64,000 nucleotides of DNA. Source: Monocercomonoides exilis. Its lineage: Eukaryota; Preaxostyla; Oxymonadida; Polymastigidae. The position numbers were made by a program, and so were the translations under genes. The notes beneath the pieces were generated by a model that saw only the letters and a list, made by a program, of their open reading frames with translations, made no database searches and was not told where the DNA came from. Below, in pieces: positions 49,001 through 60,862 of this stretch. The DNA is taken from NCBI GenBank assembly GCA_001643675.2, contig LSRY02000012.1, positions 1,180,501 through 1,244,500 of the forward strand, in the 5' to 3' direction. Each line of letters begins with the position of its first letter. The stretch's first letter is position 1.

Positions 49001-49481
49001 ATTGTTGTTCTCTCGAAAAAACAATGCAACTAACAACAGAAACATTCGAAAAGCCATCTTGCAAAATCGTGGAATCCCCGTAGCTGGAAATAATACATTC
49101 TCTTTCGGTCAAAATCGTTGAGTTTGTAATTCTCATTTTCGTAAGCAAACAGCTCATTTCATTCATGACTTGTTTATTCCAAATTTTTGAAAGTTTTCCT
49201 TTCGCAGATGGGTCATTGCGACTATTTTCCATGTAAAATGCTCGATGTTTTCTGTTTTTATCGAAATTTAGCACTGTAGTTTGGCCCGAAGCATCAGTGA
49301 AGCAATTTGGATCATTTTCAATTATGAAAGATTTATAATCTGATCTACACGAAGACCCTCCTTGAATAAAAATACTTTCAATTGCAAAATTCACAAGCAA
49401 ACAAAAAATAAACATCTGACATGTATCAAATAAATTAACCAAGTAATAAAAGCTGCAAAAACTGTTTTTTATTATGGGCAT
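43038..49481 (-). CDS. Giant membrane-anchored parallel beta-helix surface protein
   Basis: A single open frame of 2147 residues without introns. The N-terminus is hydrophobic; the second Met (MFIFCLLVNFAIES, residue 23) begins a convincing signal peptide, so translation may start there. The ectodomain is made of degenerate repeats with GGAIYV, GGALSL and SGGGLYL turns followed by strand motifs such as VTLENSSFQNI, and Asn ladders, the signature of right-handed parallel beta-helix (pectin-lyase-like) folds. Cys residues and N-glycosylation sites are frequent. A single transmembrane segment (MMIIIIAVSSAVVGVGFAVA) lies about 90 residues before the end, followed by a basic stop-transfer RRRWRKK and a cytosolic tail of about 60 residues. 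Such proteins form big families in oxymonads and diplomonad relatives; they are presumed surface adhesins or glycan-binding proteins, which remains inference. Confidence 0.9.
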   Translation of the reverse strand: MPIIKNSFCSFYYLVNLFDTCQMFIFCLLVNFAIESIFIQGGSSCRSDYKSFIIENDPNCFTDASGQTTVLNFDKNRKHRAFYMENSRNDPSAKGKLSKIWNKQVMNEMSCLLTKMRITNSTILTERECIISSYGDSTILQDGFSNVSVVSCIVFSREQQLGCSFAKTGSVLQLKNISVLSRIDSMEMNSFVFMKSDSPIWNPYVSVTVSSSSFSSVLISTTFFASSVIESTLELLDSTFFNISAKQNASMQEQKPNSCSITISNSAFNHVYGVYDGVLIPSISADARSLDNFNTTHISCSRWENKHYTNETLKRVVLDPSVDKEFTFDSCIWKRIIGYEFGQCIFVNAQDETLVTLTVKRSSFESCKNKIGSGGAIFVKGNVAVTLENSSFQNIICENENKNVETAAGAVHVISIRSPAIRKCLFFDCSSNADACVVFERKLSQIPQRKTDFCGNHTIWHQNNYSQIRERNNFPHEGNDMKMQTEWNSDPEEFFEEVEPVCVQSVFTGCASKRSGGGLYLKDVEDQALVSECDFSSCKANYGGAIYVVVADAVFLSCDRRLCNQDLFCIYMSYFAVNTADKYGHDAFVVSEADYDDGLKLFSLCKTSELKEGAVVQMKRSKPDEIFFLSKSLEVARRVIELDSTANYNAACGSSTKLPCQNVFQALTHVAKSEDVKFSIDSDAKTFEDASCIIDGIDLEIDGNNGGVISVGTNNFAVLFWAVFILSDTTFNVMNLTILCPKMEMYPYDSIFFTTNYESPSTVFFDHIVFKYDSESKPSHNIGGYSAAREMLSSSETFEWFSFFHLANNASLSIVESLFCEIPDGTIRNFFATGTFTRLNILDSVFQNISAHFEEAVLFNGALTRLNFVAIRNITANLITTVSPFGGFVDCSLHEEASLVITNCSFKSCSAIESGGALSLSLLKDASLILDQLSFFNNSAEKYRDMRIFTYFLPDINIQRIFSFVDESVDGTQIGGFDIGNYKKGISIKEFLSVYSNSTIFVSSSRGVDFTRCGTFNLPCRSLSYGWAHLDEPRRLIVVDLAYLTLPSILEKAEICSSTELGIAGKVEVNVKYSSSWREVILLNGSVKFEGVNLVLHPMTTSTKNAITVIRGASLWIKMIISFSSIAEEQSIDYMLFNIEGGDVTFDNLSIKGDKTLITTTLFNIVSDEDLLQLKDVSIENVKIKHDMISISPDKRQDTEWMDQRNRQIILISNLSFIKMNDLTDSERSSGNAKEEILGGRLLRSRESARQKLELHNSSLSGFMSPDDFEPFGGCIYWSGKKRDGKDSSTASEDDEAEESSELLFKNCTFCNDSLDTQLHEKETKGGAIYLEFDSSTFPFVFQDVCMFENKANTGNDIFFRCTSIINKDELKKFGINFRHPLWKEQNSIIAESEQDGKMVDYLEFAAYRNSIIYVSGYDSLAKNCRTEQTSTFSSHSSSNFSQCINDVHEKQESGWDIFFCGSEDDPCCTVNYAMTHLTSPTSSISQKVLNSSQRVPDFIRKMQIFGEEDKDEHLTLRIVGEPSIFDSVTWKSLSVEGEADGAGLLFEKNGQEANKRRGIKQKSKLSECNEQMDVHVVIKGKCKMNNANAKISSDLPESCLFLIDDEGTFEIERCTISSLNELMIIPTIFKIEAGTLLCTLMNLNKVLFKSESFFIDCSELVDESKVNVQLNECSLNNLTVNDQNSMILFSAKEKSSYESSAHNHFIESTSLFTTTSYSSNISSIHQALSSSHSNLNNSSHDEKSSIPLHVPLKFVNTNVSFNSHISGKGFFLAANRCSYVEIAGCSFLYVNVSSSTDNMQKDDSNDICFWSSSFLSFVDSLAYVRNTTFRTKLEGAIYSENSYLSIDVGSMKGNSVELTEFPSVAHNIICKNDDSEEGKGVIELVNDTGSSIYSKPTAKNGKSRIFKESNEELSENFWIENNNCSLVGFPSNMMSSLFTPQPVNVSSAKSGERYEVTLKGKYLLNCNLLMVLLANQTNAGKFTDELVEIAVADKLNSGNENAVSAIFPLDAMERADGSDVYVVLKFSTERAFNKDLTTVPLRVNEGNNSGVVDDTMMIIIIAVSSAVVGVGFAVALFFVRRRWRKKMLLTEYEEKRSLLTSINADIQGWMRRKEENTAISSNISDYGTTTKQIDIPSDSQEPFLEE

Positions 49482-49815
49482 TGTTCAAATTCTTTTTTGT
49501 TTGAAATATGATTTTCTTTTTTTTTAATGAAACAAACTGAAAGAAGCATTTATTATTGGGGAAAAACACATTTTCTTTTCTATTTGTTTTATTCAAACAT
49601 TCTGAAAGAAATTTATAACATTTTTAATGAAGATTTTTCGATAAATCAATTTCAATCTTCAATGTTTTTTCTCCACTTTTGAAGAAGTGCAAAAAATAAA
49701 CTATGTTTTCTTATAAAAAACATTAGCATTGCTTTTGCCACTTCTTTTTGTTAGGCTCGCACACCACAAAAATTAAAAGTGAATTGTTTGAAAAAAAAAT
49801 TGGTAAATAGTTCTG
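49482..49815. other. Spacer, nothing recognised
   Basis: AT-rich 334 nt between the start of the beta-helix gene and the stop codon of the NTF2 gene. No feature that I can support. Confidence 0.55.
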
Positions 49816-50379
49816 TTATGCGATTTTAGTACGGAAGAATTGATTAGCAACATAAAAGTTGGTTCCATTTGGAACTAAATGGAAGACCTCCGCGAACAGT
49901 GTTGATGCTGTAGCACCAGCAACCTAAATTATCATTAAAAAGTGAAAAAATAATCTTTTCTGCATAAATTTACAACAAGCCTGAACTTCCCCAATGACCA
50001 TAGCATGGAAACAATTTGGACCAGGACTTGGCTGAATTGAAAAATGTTTTGGAGTGTGCTTCATTTGTGGAAGTCCTTTCAATTGAGCAAGAATTGCAGC
50101 TCCAACAAACTCTTTTCCTTCCATTGTCATAATTGAAGTCGGTTGCTAAACGCAATTAAAAACGAAAGCATATAAATTTATAATCAAATGTATATTTATT
50201 TAAAAACGTAAACATAATCAAGCGAATTACAATTGAATAAAAAACTAAAAATATATTGTTCAGACATATAATGTGTTAAGACCCTCACGATTCGTATCGA
50301 GAAGAGTGTAGTATCTTTGTAATGTTTCGGTTGCAAGTTGTTGTACAGATGAAGATGCTGCTTGAGGAGTTGCTGCCAT
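49816..50379 (-). CDS. Nuclear transport factor 2 (NTF2)
   Basis: Three exons, 50379-50266, 50145-49981 and 49923-49816, giving 128 residues, the normal NTF2 length. The N-terminal helix (QLATETLQRYYTLLDTNREG), the MTMEGKEFVGAAILAQLKGL segment, PSPGPNCFHAMVIGEV and the final strands ending FYVANQFFRTKIA match the cone-shaped NTF2 fold. NTF2 imports RanGDP into the nucleus by binding FG nucleoporins. Intron 1 has donor GTCTGA. Intron 2 appears to start with GC (CAG before GCTTGT), because the phase-0 joint needed for the last strands has no GT; nearby GT sites give the wrong phase. It lies 173 nt downstream of PNO1 on the same strand. Confidence 0.92.
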
Positions 50380-50552
50380 TGACAAAAATGTTTATGTTGA
50401 TCAAACCTTATTTTAGTACTTGAGGATTGCTTGCATAAAAATAAAGTGATAATTAACAATATATATTAAAATTTTACAAATAGTAAATTGGATTTTAACG
50501 AAATGAAATGCATTTACATTTTTTTTTTGAAATGAAAAATATGAAATAAGCA

Positions 50553-51515
50553 TTAGAAATGCTCAGCTGCTCTATGCTGAACAGTTCTAAGATGTCCATA
50601 AACTTTTCCAGGCGGAGAACCTTTTGAAATTAGAGTTACAATGATAAATTGAAAAAAAAAATTGAAAAATCAATAATATTAATTTAATTATTTTAATAAA
50701 AATACGAATAGAGGCACAAACCAAGAATCAGGGAACATACAGCGTCTTTTGCAAGAGCAATATTTGCATATGAGCCAAGTATATGAACTTTGCTGTCATA
50801 TTCAATATAAATAAAAGCACTTTAAAAATTGAACAAATACAAACTTGTCAGCAAGAACAATTCTAGTCTTTGTAGAATTCTCGATTGCAAATTTCATAGA
50901 ACCATCTTTTCCCGCAATTCTCCCAATACCTCGTGATAGATGATCACCTTGAAGGGATTTCACTGTTTGATTGTTTATAATTAAAAAGAGCTAAAGTAAC
51001 AATTTTCAAAAAATAAATATGTATAAACCATCTTGTATTTCAAAGGTGTCAAGGAAAAGATCATCAAGTTGAATGAGTGCAACAGCATCCTGAATAAACA
51101 ATCAGCTAAAAAGTCCTCTGAAAAAGAAGAAATACTCAAACTCTCTGTTCAAATCCAAGCATGAACGCTGTCAAATAATCTACAGCCTAATGAGTTGAAT
51201 TTTACAAATATTAAAAAAATTTATGAAAACAACAAATCAAACCTTTTGAAGAGCAGATGTTTCTGCTGAAGGCCCTGGTCGTAGATGTATGATATTTCGT
51301 ACATCATCGAATTTGAATTGAAGTTTAAGGTGCTCCACAATAGGCTTTACAATCGCGACGAAGTTTTCTTGAAATGGAGTAAGTCTGTTCCTTGGAACAT
51401 AGATTGTTCTTTCTTGAACAAATCCTGTAGCTTGCGGTGCAGAAAGCGCGTCAAATTGTGGTATTGGTGTAGGTACGACGGAACTTGTTGATGGTTCCTC
51501 TATATCCATGGACAT
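50553..51515 (-). CDS. PNO1: PNO1 (RRP20/DIM2) ribosome assembly KH protein
   Basis: Six exons, 51515-51243, 51186-51142, 51089-51029, 50962-50845, 50792-50722 and 50620-50553, 211 residues, all in phase. The family core is plain: VPRNRLTPFQENFVAIVKPI, VEHLKLQFKFD, AFMLGFEQR, LIQLDDLFLDTFEIQD, the KH-domain loop GRIAGKDGSMKFAIEN with TRIVLAD, VHILGSYANIALAKDAVCSL and the tail SPPGKVYGHLRTVQHRAAE. PNO1 binds the 3' region of 18S pre-rRNA with the nuclease NOB1 during 40S maturation. The N-terminal extension before the core is shorter than in animals. The start lies only 105 nt from the ATG of the divergent phosphoglucomutase gene. Confidence 0.95.
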
Positions 51516-51620
51516 GCTTTAAACAATAAAACAATAATAATATTTATTTTACTATGGGCGAATGAAACTGTTTAATGAAGGGAGAGATCTGTTCATTTTC
51601 TGATTTATTTGTTCAGAGTA
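51516..51620. promoter_or_regulatory. Compact divergent promoter between PNO1 and phosphoglucomutase
   Basis: Only 105 nt separate the two start codons on opposite strands, so both core promoters and 5' UTRs must fit here. I see no classical TATA box at a clear distance. Confidence 0.55.
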
Positions 51621-53946
<2,326 letters not shown>

Positions 53947-54210
53947 TTTTCCTTTTGGCCATTTTTGAAACATGTTTTTGAAGTTAACTCGTTTCCTATA
54001 CATTTAATGATTTTATCTTTCTCTTATTTTTTTTTTTTTTTGAAGTTTTGGAGCAACCTGGTAACTTAAATTTATTGGGAGCATTCTTCATTTAACTTCA
54101 ATAAAAATTAATTAATATTTATTCTGATATTTTCAAAACGCCATATGAAAAAATAGAATTTTTATTTCCTATTTAATTGTTCTTTAAAAAAGTGTCGTGT
54201 AAAAATAATA

Positions 54211-55744
54211 TTAAGAATCTTTCCATCTGCAAAACACAAGAGAAGTAATAAATGCACTCACAACAGAAGGGTCAAGAGCCGAAAGAGTTATCATCTCATT
54301 TTCGTCTTTTCCTTCTTCAAAAGATTCGTCAAAATTACGTTCATCTTTTAATTCTTCAACTGTTTCAGATATATCTTTGCTTTTGCATTTTTCTTTTATT
54401 TCTTCATCTTCATCTCTTGAAACATTTTTAACTTCTTTGCCGTCTTCTTTGCAATAGTCATCATCATCATCATCATCATCTTCTTCTTCTTCTTCTTCCA
54501 AATTTTCATTTTCAAACAACACCTTGTCAGCACCAACGGCCCGTTCAATTTCCTTCCAACCACCCCAACTGGAAGATCCATATGACAATCGAGCCCTGAT
54601 CATAGATGCCGGCTGACTTCGAAACGCTCTTGAGTCATCAGAAATATCTGGCTGTGAATCCGGTGCAAAGTGTTCTAATGCCAGTGAAGTATGCATTTTT
54701 TCGCTCTTTGCAAAGCACTGACATTTCATTGTTTTCATCACATCGCATGAAGGAGCCTCGCATGATGATAATTTGTCCGAATGATTTGTTTGCTCGCAAT
54801 CAGTTCTAATCTCATCAAATTCATTCAAACCGCTCCAAAATTCTGTTTGAATGTTGTTTGGAATAACAAGAGCTAGTCTAAGTTCAGATTCAAAGCCAAA
54901 GAGATCTTCACATCCTGCTCGAAATAATCCAAGTAAAGCGTGCTTTGCAATAACATAACTAGCGGCATCCATTTCTCCTTCTTCTCCGTCTGTTGATCCA
55001 ATTAGCACCAATGTGGTCCCTTTCAAATTCTGAGCTTTAACAGAGCAAGTAATTTCCTCTGAACAAGGCTTAATTTTTGAAGCTTGGCAAGAACTGGTCG
55101 AACATGTCGATGCAGAAGATGGAGGATCCATTTTTTCAACTTGAGAAGGTATGTTTATCGCGCTTCGTTGATTTAATCTCCGTTTTATTTGAATCATCCT
55201 TCGAGAATATTGAAGGCTATATAGAGCTGGAACCACATGCACTTTAATTGAACTTTCTAAAACAGTTTCATCAATGTCAAAGATAGACTTGAACACGACA
55301 TCACCGCATGTCACCACTATTCCATTAAAAATAAGTGCATTCCTTTCGCAATTTGCTTCATTTTTCTCAACAGGCAGCAAAAATAGTTTTTGACATTCCC
55401 TCCAGAAATCTTTTCTGCATGGATCTCCAATAACAAAGCCAATCATAACAAATGGAAATTCTTTTTTCAGGTTTGCCGCAGCAATCTTTGCTTTTTCAAG
55501 GAAACGTGAAGTGAGAATGACATTCCATCCTTTTGCACAAAACGAGCTGTTAATATTTGGATCGTGAAACAAAAGTATTTTGCTAATTATTTTGTATTTT
55601 GAAAAAGATACCGGCAAGTATTCATTCCAACTCCGCCGCATCCGCCAACGACAACTTTTCAATGAAGATTTTAATTAATTAACAATGCATTTTTCATTTA
55701 AACATCAAAAAAAGAATAATTAGCAAACAACAGCATCCAGGCAT
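54211..55744 (-). CDS. Short-chain dehydrogenase/reductase (SDR) family protein
   Basis: Exons 55744-55729, 55654-55612 and 55546-54211 give about 464 residues. The nucleotide-binding motif VVVGGCGGVGMN sits on the 43-nt second exon, followed by GWNVILTSR and the partner motif YVIAKHALLGLF, which supplies the YxxxK catalytic pair after a strand ending in IGST. This is a Rossmann-fold SDR; the substrate cannot be told. The 16-nt first exon (MPGCC) is chosen because it has a GTTTGC donor and the correct phase, but other starts are possible. Compared with typical SDRs (about 250-300 residues) it carries extra Ser/Cys-rich stretches and a long Asp/Glu block (around 54410-54505) before the C-terminus. 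Confidence 0.78.
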
Positions 55745-56007
55745 CTGAAACAATTTCCTTTTTTCATAAAGTGAGCTTTGATTATTCCATTCCATAAATA
55801 ATTACTTTAATCGTGGATTTTAATTGTTCTTCAACGAAGCAAACTGATTATTAAAAAAGTAATGAATAGTCTACCCTTTATAAAATAGATTTCAATTAAC
55901 TGATTCAATCATTTCTCCATTGTTCACATGTACCATTGAAAAATGAAATCTTAATACATAAATTTGAACTTTTAGAAAGTGAAAATTTGTTGTGTTAAGT
56001 GATGTGA

Positions 56008-57239
56008 TTATGAAATGAGAGAATAAAATAGCAGAGAACCATCATCACCGCATGAAGCCAATCTATCTCCATTCCAGTTGTAAGCAACACCCCATACTTG
56101 GTCTGTATGGGAATCAAATGTATGAATGCACTTCTGATTTCTAATATCCCACACTTTCACTTTTCTATCACTCGAACTGAATAAATAGAAAAAAAAAACA
56201 TAAAAAAACATTAACAAAAAATTGAATTCAGAATGAATTAATAAAGTAAAAATAAATAAATTCCAGATAAATAGATTTAGTAATTTTCATAAATATCTCG
56301 TTTATTTCATCTTTTTGAATATAAATTTATCCCAAAGCAAACCCGCTTGCAAAATGATGACCATCCGGAGATGCTGATACACAGAGAACGCCAGAAAGAT
56401 GTCCAACAGCAGTCCCAACAACTGCACCAGTTTTTGAATCACTGACGTGTATCCTTCCATCGTCACTTGCTGAAAGAAGATAACCTAATGATGGTGAATA
56501 TGAAATACTACGAATAGGTGAAGGTGACTGTGGTTTTATTGTAACAACAGGTTGTGAAGATGTTGAAGAAGATGAAGAGTGTCCAGAAGCCTCAAAATCA
56601 AAAATGCTAATAGCGCCTGATGCATATCCTGCAGCAACTCGATGCTCGTTTGGAGACTAAGATTGAAAAAAGTGCGAGAAATAAAAAAGAGAGAAGAGAA
56701 AATTGCAACGATTATAAAAATGATATAAATACAAACATTTGAAACGGCCATTATAAATTCTTTGCGTTCAGGATCAAAAAGCGTCGAAGTAGTTTCAGAA
56801 TCCAATCTCAGGTATTTTATTGTACCAGTTTGAGAACCAATTGTTACTCCTCTTCCATCTGGTGTAATGTCAGAACTCCATGAGCCTCCGGGACCCTGAT
56901 CGATGTCTTTTAAGCACTCATATTTTTCAAGATCAAAGACTCGTAAGTGGCAATCCATTGAACTTACAGCAGCAATTGTTCCTGATGTATCACAATTGAC
57001 ACTTACAACTCCAAGACGTTGTCCAGGAAAAGAGTGCAATCTATTAAAATGAGAGCCAGAACTGAATTAACAATGAATACGAAAAATGACTCTTTTTAAA
57101 CATGATATTGATGAACATACAATACATTCACTTTTTCGTCTATAGATCCAGTTATGACTTTGTCCGTTCGTCCAGACCAGCACATGCACCAAATGCTGTC
57201 TGTGTGTGCATTGTCTATGCGTCTAATGACGTTGAACAT
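56008..57239 (-). CDS. WDR61/SKI8 WD40-repeat protein
   Basis: Four exons, 57239-57121, 57040-56737, 56656-56343 and 56176-56008, 301 residues, the family length. Repeats end in recognisable WD-like dipeptides: [15 protein letters not shown], the [20 protein letters not shown] segment with LRVFDL, the [20 protein letters not shown] segment, [12 protein letters not shown], and DRKVKVWDI with [19 protein letters not shown]. Order and spacing of these match WDR61/SKI8, a seven-blade propeller shared by the SKI RNA-decay complex and the PAF1 transcription complex. A serine run is inserted in the fourth blade. Introns are GTATGT, GTTTGT and GTTTGC with phase-consistent acceptors. Confidence 0.93.
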
Positions 57240-57669
57240 AAATATTAAATTGATATATGTTGATCTTTCCCTTATTAATGTTCAGAATATCTTGAACATT
57301 CATTTTCGAAAACAAACTTGAATGAACAAAATTCTGCATTTCTAATGTGTGTTGGACAATCAAATAATAGAAAATGAACAAAAATTTGTAAAATCTTTCT
57401 GAATTCAAATTTGATATAACATAGACATCTTTGTCAAAAACAGCAACACTTGAAGTCTATTTGAACGTTTTTCCTTCAAAAGAATTGTTGAAAACGAACA
57501 AATCATCAAATTTTTAAATCAGTTTTTGCAGTAAATGTTTATAATGTAAAGGGGATTGGAAGTGTCCAGCGAATGTTAAAAAACAATTCACGCAAATAAG
57601 AAAGATGCCACGAAACAAAAGAGAGAAGAATTCAACATAAATAAAAACTTCATGAAGAAGGTTAAGTAA
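57240..57669. other. Spacer, nothing recognised
   Basis: About 430 nt between the WDR61 start and the PDI-like stop codon, both on the minus strand. AT-rich, no feature that I can support. Confidence 0.55.
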
Positions 57670-59450
57670 TTACAAGTCGTGATGGTCTGTATGGTGCTTA
57701 TTGCCCTGCTTGCCTTCTTTTTCTTTCTTCAGCTCCTCCTCTTTTTCTTTTTCCTTCTTTTCGTCTTCTTCGCGGATGATATTCTCATCAACTTCGATTT
57801 TCAAGTTTGGCACGTTGTCTCTGAGGAATCTGCGGATTTTCTGGATTGAGTAAAACTCCAAGTGCTTTGACGGATTCAGCTTGTCTTCCGGCTTGAAAAG
57901 AAGAAGCGTCGGGTAGCCTTCTGTCACAACAGTCGGCCACACGTCGTTTGTGGTCACGTCAAAGTCGGCAATGAATATCCGCCCGTCGTCTTTGATCTCT
58001 TCAGCCACTGGCCCTATCTCCTTTGCCAGCTTTTTGCATTTCTCGCACCACGGCGCAGTGAATTTCACAAACACATAGAAGTCAGAGTCAAGCACAGACT
58101 CGTTGAATGTCGAGCCCACAACCTTGACAACTTTCCCTTCTCGCCCAGGGCACAGCCTCCTCTTCTCTGTTTTCTTCTCCCCCGTCTTTTCATCTGTAAT
58201 CTCAACATCTTCAAACGCATTCCACAATTCGTTCCAATTGTCCGGGATTGGCTCAGAGCGCAGGTTCAGTGGGACTTTTCCCTCAAGCCAATCTTCACAA
58301 AACTTCCTCACTTTGTCTTCAGACGGAAGCAAAAAGCTCTCTCCATCTTTGGGCCTCAGAGGATAATGTGCTGTGGGACGTTGATCCGGTGCTAGATTTT
58401 TCGGAAAGTGGGGCGGTTTGTGTTGCTTTGGAGGAGCAGCGTGTTCACTTCCGTCTTTCTTTGCTGCAAGCTCGCGTTTCCACTGGTCATTCCACGGCGC
58501 CACGATGGTGAATGCAGGGAAGAAGTCAGCCTCAACGCCCAATGTTTTTGTGAGTCTCCAATGCTTTTGATGATCAACAACGCAAAACAGCATTTTCCCT
58601 TTCAGAGACTTCGCTACAGAAGTAGCAACGTTCCATCCTAAAGAAGTTAAGCCAGCGTGATGGCTATCAACAAACATAAATCCGACAGGAACATCGGCTC
58701 CCATGTATCTCCACGCAGTGTATTCAGTTAATTCCTCGACCAATGGAACTGCTTGCTCGGCTATCCACATTACGAGTGAAAACACATTAATTGCATCTTT
58801 GTATTCAGTGACATAGTCAAATGCAACATCTACATGTTGAACTTTAATTTCTTCTATTGAAGGATTTACAACAGCAACCCAGACATCTCCTTCTCGTTCA
58901 TTTAACGAACACCCGCAATAAGATGCAAATTCTTTTGCTTCTCTTGATGGAAAATAGCCAACAATTGCGTGCTTAAATGGTTTAAATATTTTTTTTGCTT
59001 CTTCATAACTGGCAAAAACGCGAACTCTCTTTTCCATATTTTGTCCAACCCATTCAACAATTTCAGAAGAATCTTTTTCTGAGTTGAATGAAACAGGTTT
59101 GTATGTGCTAAAAAATGCTGATAAAAAAAGCAAAAAACAGCCAATATCAATGCAAACTGAAAAAGTTTAACTTCTGGAATTCCATTAAGTTGGGCTTTTT
59201 TGCATGTCGATGGATGGCTTGAACAATCTATTTCCCCAATTGTTAACCCATATTGATCTAATTCTTCTGATGCTAAGTGAAATTGCTTTCGTATTTCATC
59301 ACTTGTTGGATCATCGGTCATATAAAAAAGAAACAAAGATGGAAAGGATGAAGCAACTTTTTCAAAATTTTTATTTGTTACAGCTATCACTTTATCGGTT
59401 TCGCACCATGCAGCAAGGCAAATGAAATAAAAAACATGAAAATAATTCAT
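57670..59450 (-). CDS. Protein disulfide isomerase-like ER protein with CEKC active site
   Basis: Two exons, 59450-59158 and 59107-57670, joined at phase 2 (donor GTTTGC), 576 residues. The start at 59450 gives a signal peptide (NYFHVFYFICLAAWC). The first thioredoxin fold (residues about 20-115) lacks a CxxC; where it should be the sequence reads FYMTDDPTSDEIRK. Middle b-type domains follow. The C-terminal a' domain has FVKFTAPWCEKCKKLAKEIG, so the redox site is CEKC rather than the usual CGHC, and the cis-Pro loop GYPTLLLF. The end is Lys/Glu-rich and closes with HHDL, a KDEL-type ER retention signal. Role: thiol exchange or chaperoning in the ER lumen, probably reduced in oxidative folding power. 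Confidence 0.9.
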
Positions 59451-59692
59451 TTCCTTTTTCTTATTAACAAGCAACGGGATGATCAAATTATGCTCAATCA
59501 AGAAAAAAGGTCACTTTTTAAAAATAGAAATATAACATATAACATGATACAACAAATATCATTTTAAGTGTGTAAAGTCACTTCCTTTAACAAAATATTT
59601 CACTAAAAAATTTACAATTTAATGATAACAAAATTGACAAAATGAAAAGAGTCACAAATATCACAAAACACATAAAACGAATTTCATATAGC

Positions 59693-60175
59693 TTATATTG
59701 ATTCATATGGCGTGATATCAACAGGTTCAAATCCGTCTGAAAATGTGAAATAAACAAAATTAAAACGAGAAAAAAATAATAATGATAAATAAATATGTTT
59801 ATGTATACCATTTGTCTTTAATCTTAACGAAATTTCTGAATCTTCCAAGATGCCTTGTTCACCGAGCGTCTTGCTGTCATTCAAATCTCGAAGTCCAAAT
59901 GTTAGTAACATTTCATTTGGTGGAACGCTCTATATTACAGCAATTCAACATATCATAAAAAGCACTGCAAGTTAAAATATATCGCTTGAATGTGTAGTCA
60001 AACCAAGATGGGAGAGAGTTTCTCTTTTGTTTGAATGATTGTTTCATGAGACTCAACTAAAAGGAAAATTGTTTGCTTTTTCCTTTTCACTCTTATGTAC
60101 TATGTTTCGCGTAAAAATTTCATTATTTATTTATCAAAACAGCAAACTCTAAAAAATAAAAACATTAAATACCAT
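59693..60175 (-). CDS. Small ubiquitin-like protein, elongin-B-like
   Basis: Four exons, 60175-60173 (ATG only), 60099-60004, 59929-59809 and 59736-59693, 87 residues. The sequence has ubiquitin-fold strands: YIRVKRKKQTIFLLVESHET, then TKEKLSPIL, MLLTFGLRDLNDSKTLGEQG and SEISLRLKTN, then a short tail DGFEPVDITPYESI. The RKKQTIF start, the LNDSKTLGEQG turn and the FEPxxIxP tail recall elongin B, which pairs with elongin C in cullin-2/5 ubiquitin ligases and in transcription elongation; this assignment is moderate. The tail lacks the GG of conjugatable ubiquitins. The ATG is directly followed by a GTATTT donor, with a 73-nt intron before the first strand; no other in-frame ATG exists upstream of that strand. 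Confidence 0.75.
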
Positions 60176-60862
60176 TTTTGATACAAAATGTGGGTTGACG
60201 AACCAACAAAAAATCATTGTTAGTTCAACAATATCCATTAAACTCAGATTAAATGAAAGAAAAATGAATATGTATTTTCTTTGACTTCTCTTTGATGCTT
60301 CACAGAATGTCTGAACAAAAAATGTGTTTTATTCAGAAATATTTGAAAACCGGAACGAAAGATGAAGTGCATTGTTGAAAGAGAAATAACTATTTGAGAG
60401 ATTCCGAAGACCAGAAATTGATTTTTTTGTTTTCAATTTTCTGATTAGATTTCCTTTAAAAATGTTTCAACTTTTCAAAATGCTTTTTGCCATTTATAAA
60501 TCAAAACAAGTTTTCAAATGAAGAATCATCATTTTGTACGCAATATAATATTATATTTACATAAAGAAAAAAATCAAAACTCTCTGATATAATTGAACAG
60601 TCGATAATAGTAATTTGAAAACAACATTCAATTAATTCAAATTGGCATGATATTCAGAAAATGAAATCTTTTCTATCTATAACTTTTTACGGTTTTAATT
60701 TTTTGTGAAAATAAAGAAAGAATTTTAACTTCTCAGTTGATTCTTAACGAATGTTAGTGAAATGAACACGAAACAATTGAGAAAAAGAAAGAAAATAAAC
60801 AGAACAAATAAAAAATGGTTCCTCAATCATCTTCAATTTGTTGAGCAAGAATGCAAATAAAT
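60176..60862. other. Spacer between the elongin-B-like gene and HSP90, nothing recognised
   Basis: Nearly 690 nt of AT-rich sequence with no coding frame, tRNA boxes or repeat that I can support. It should hold the HSP90 3' UTR and the promoter of the small gene. Confidence 0.55.

Noticed and set aside
55655-55695. A 29-nt intron giving the SDR gene a start at an ATG near 55691
   Set aside because: Too short for splicing and its donor GTTAAT breaks the T at +4 pattern; the 16-nt exon at 55729-55744 fits better.
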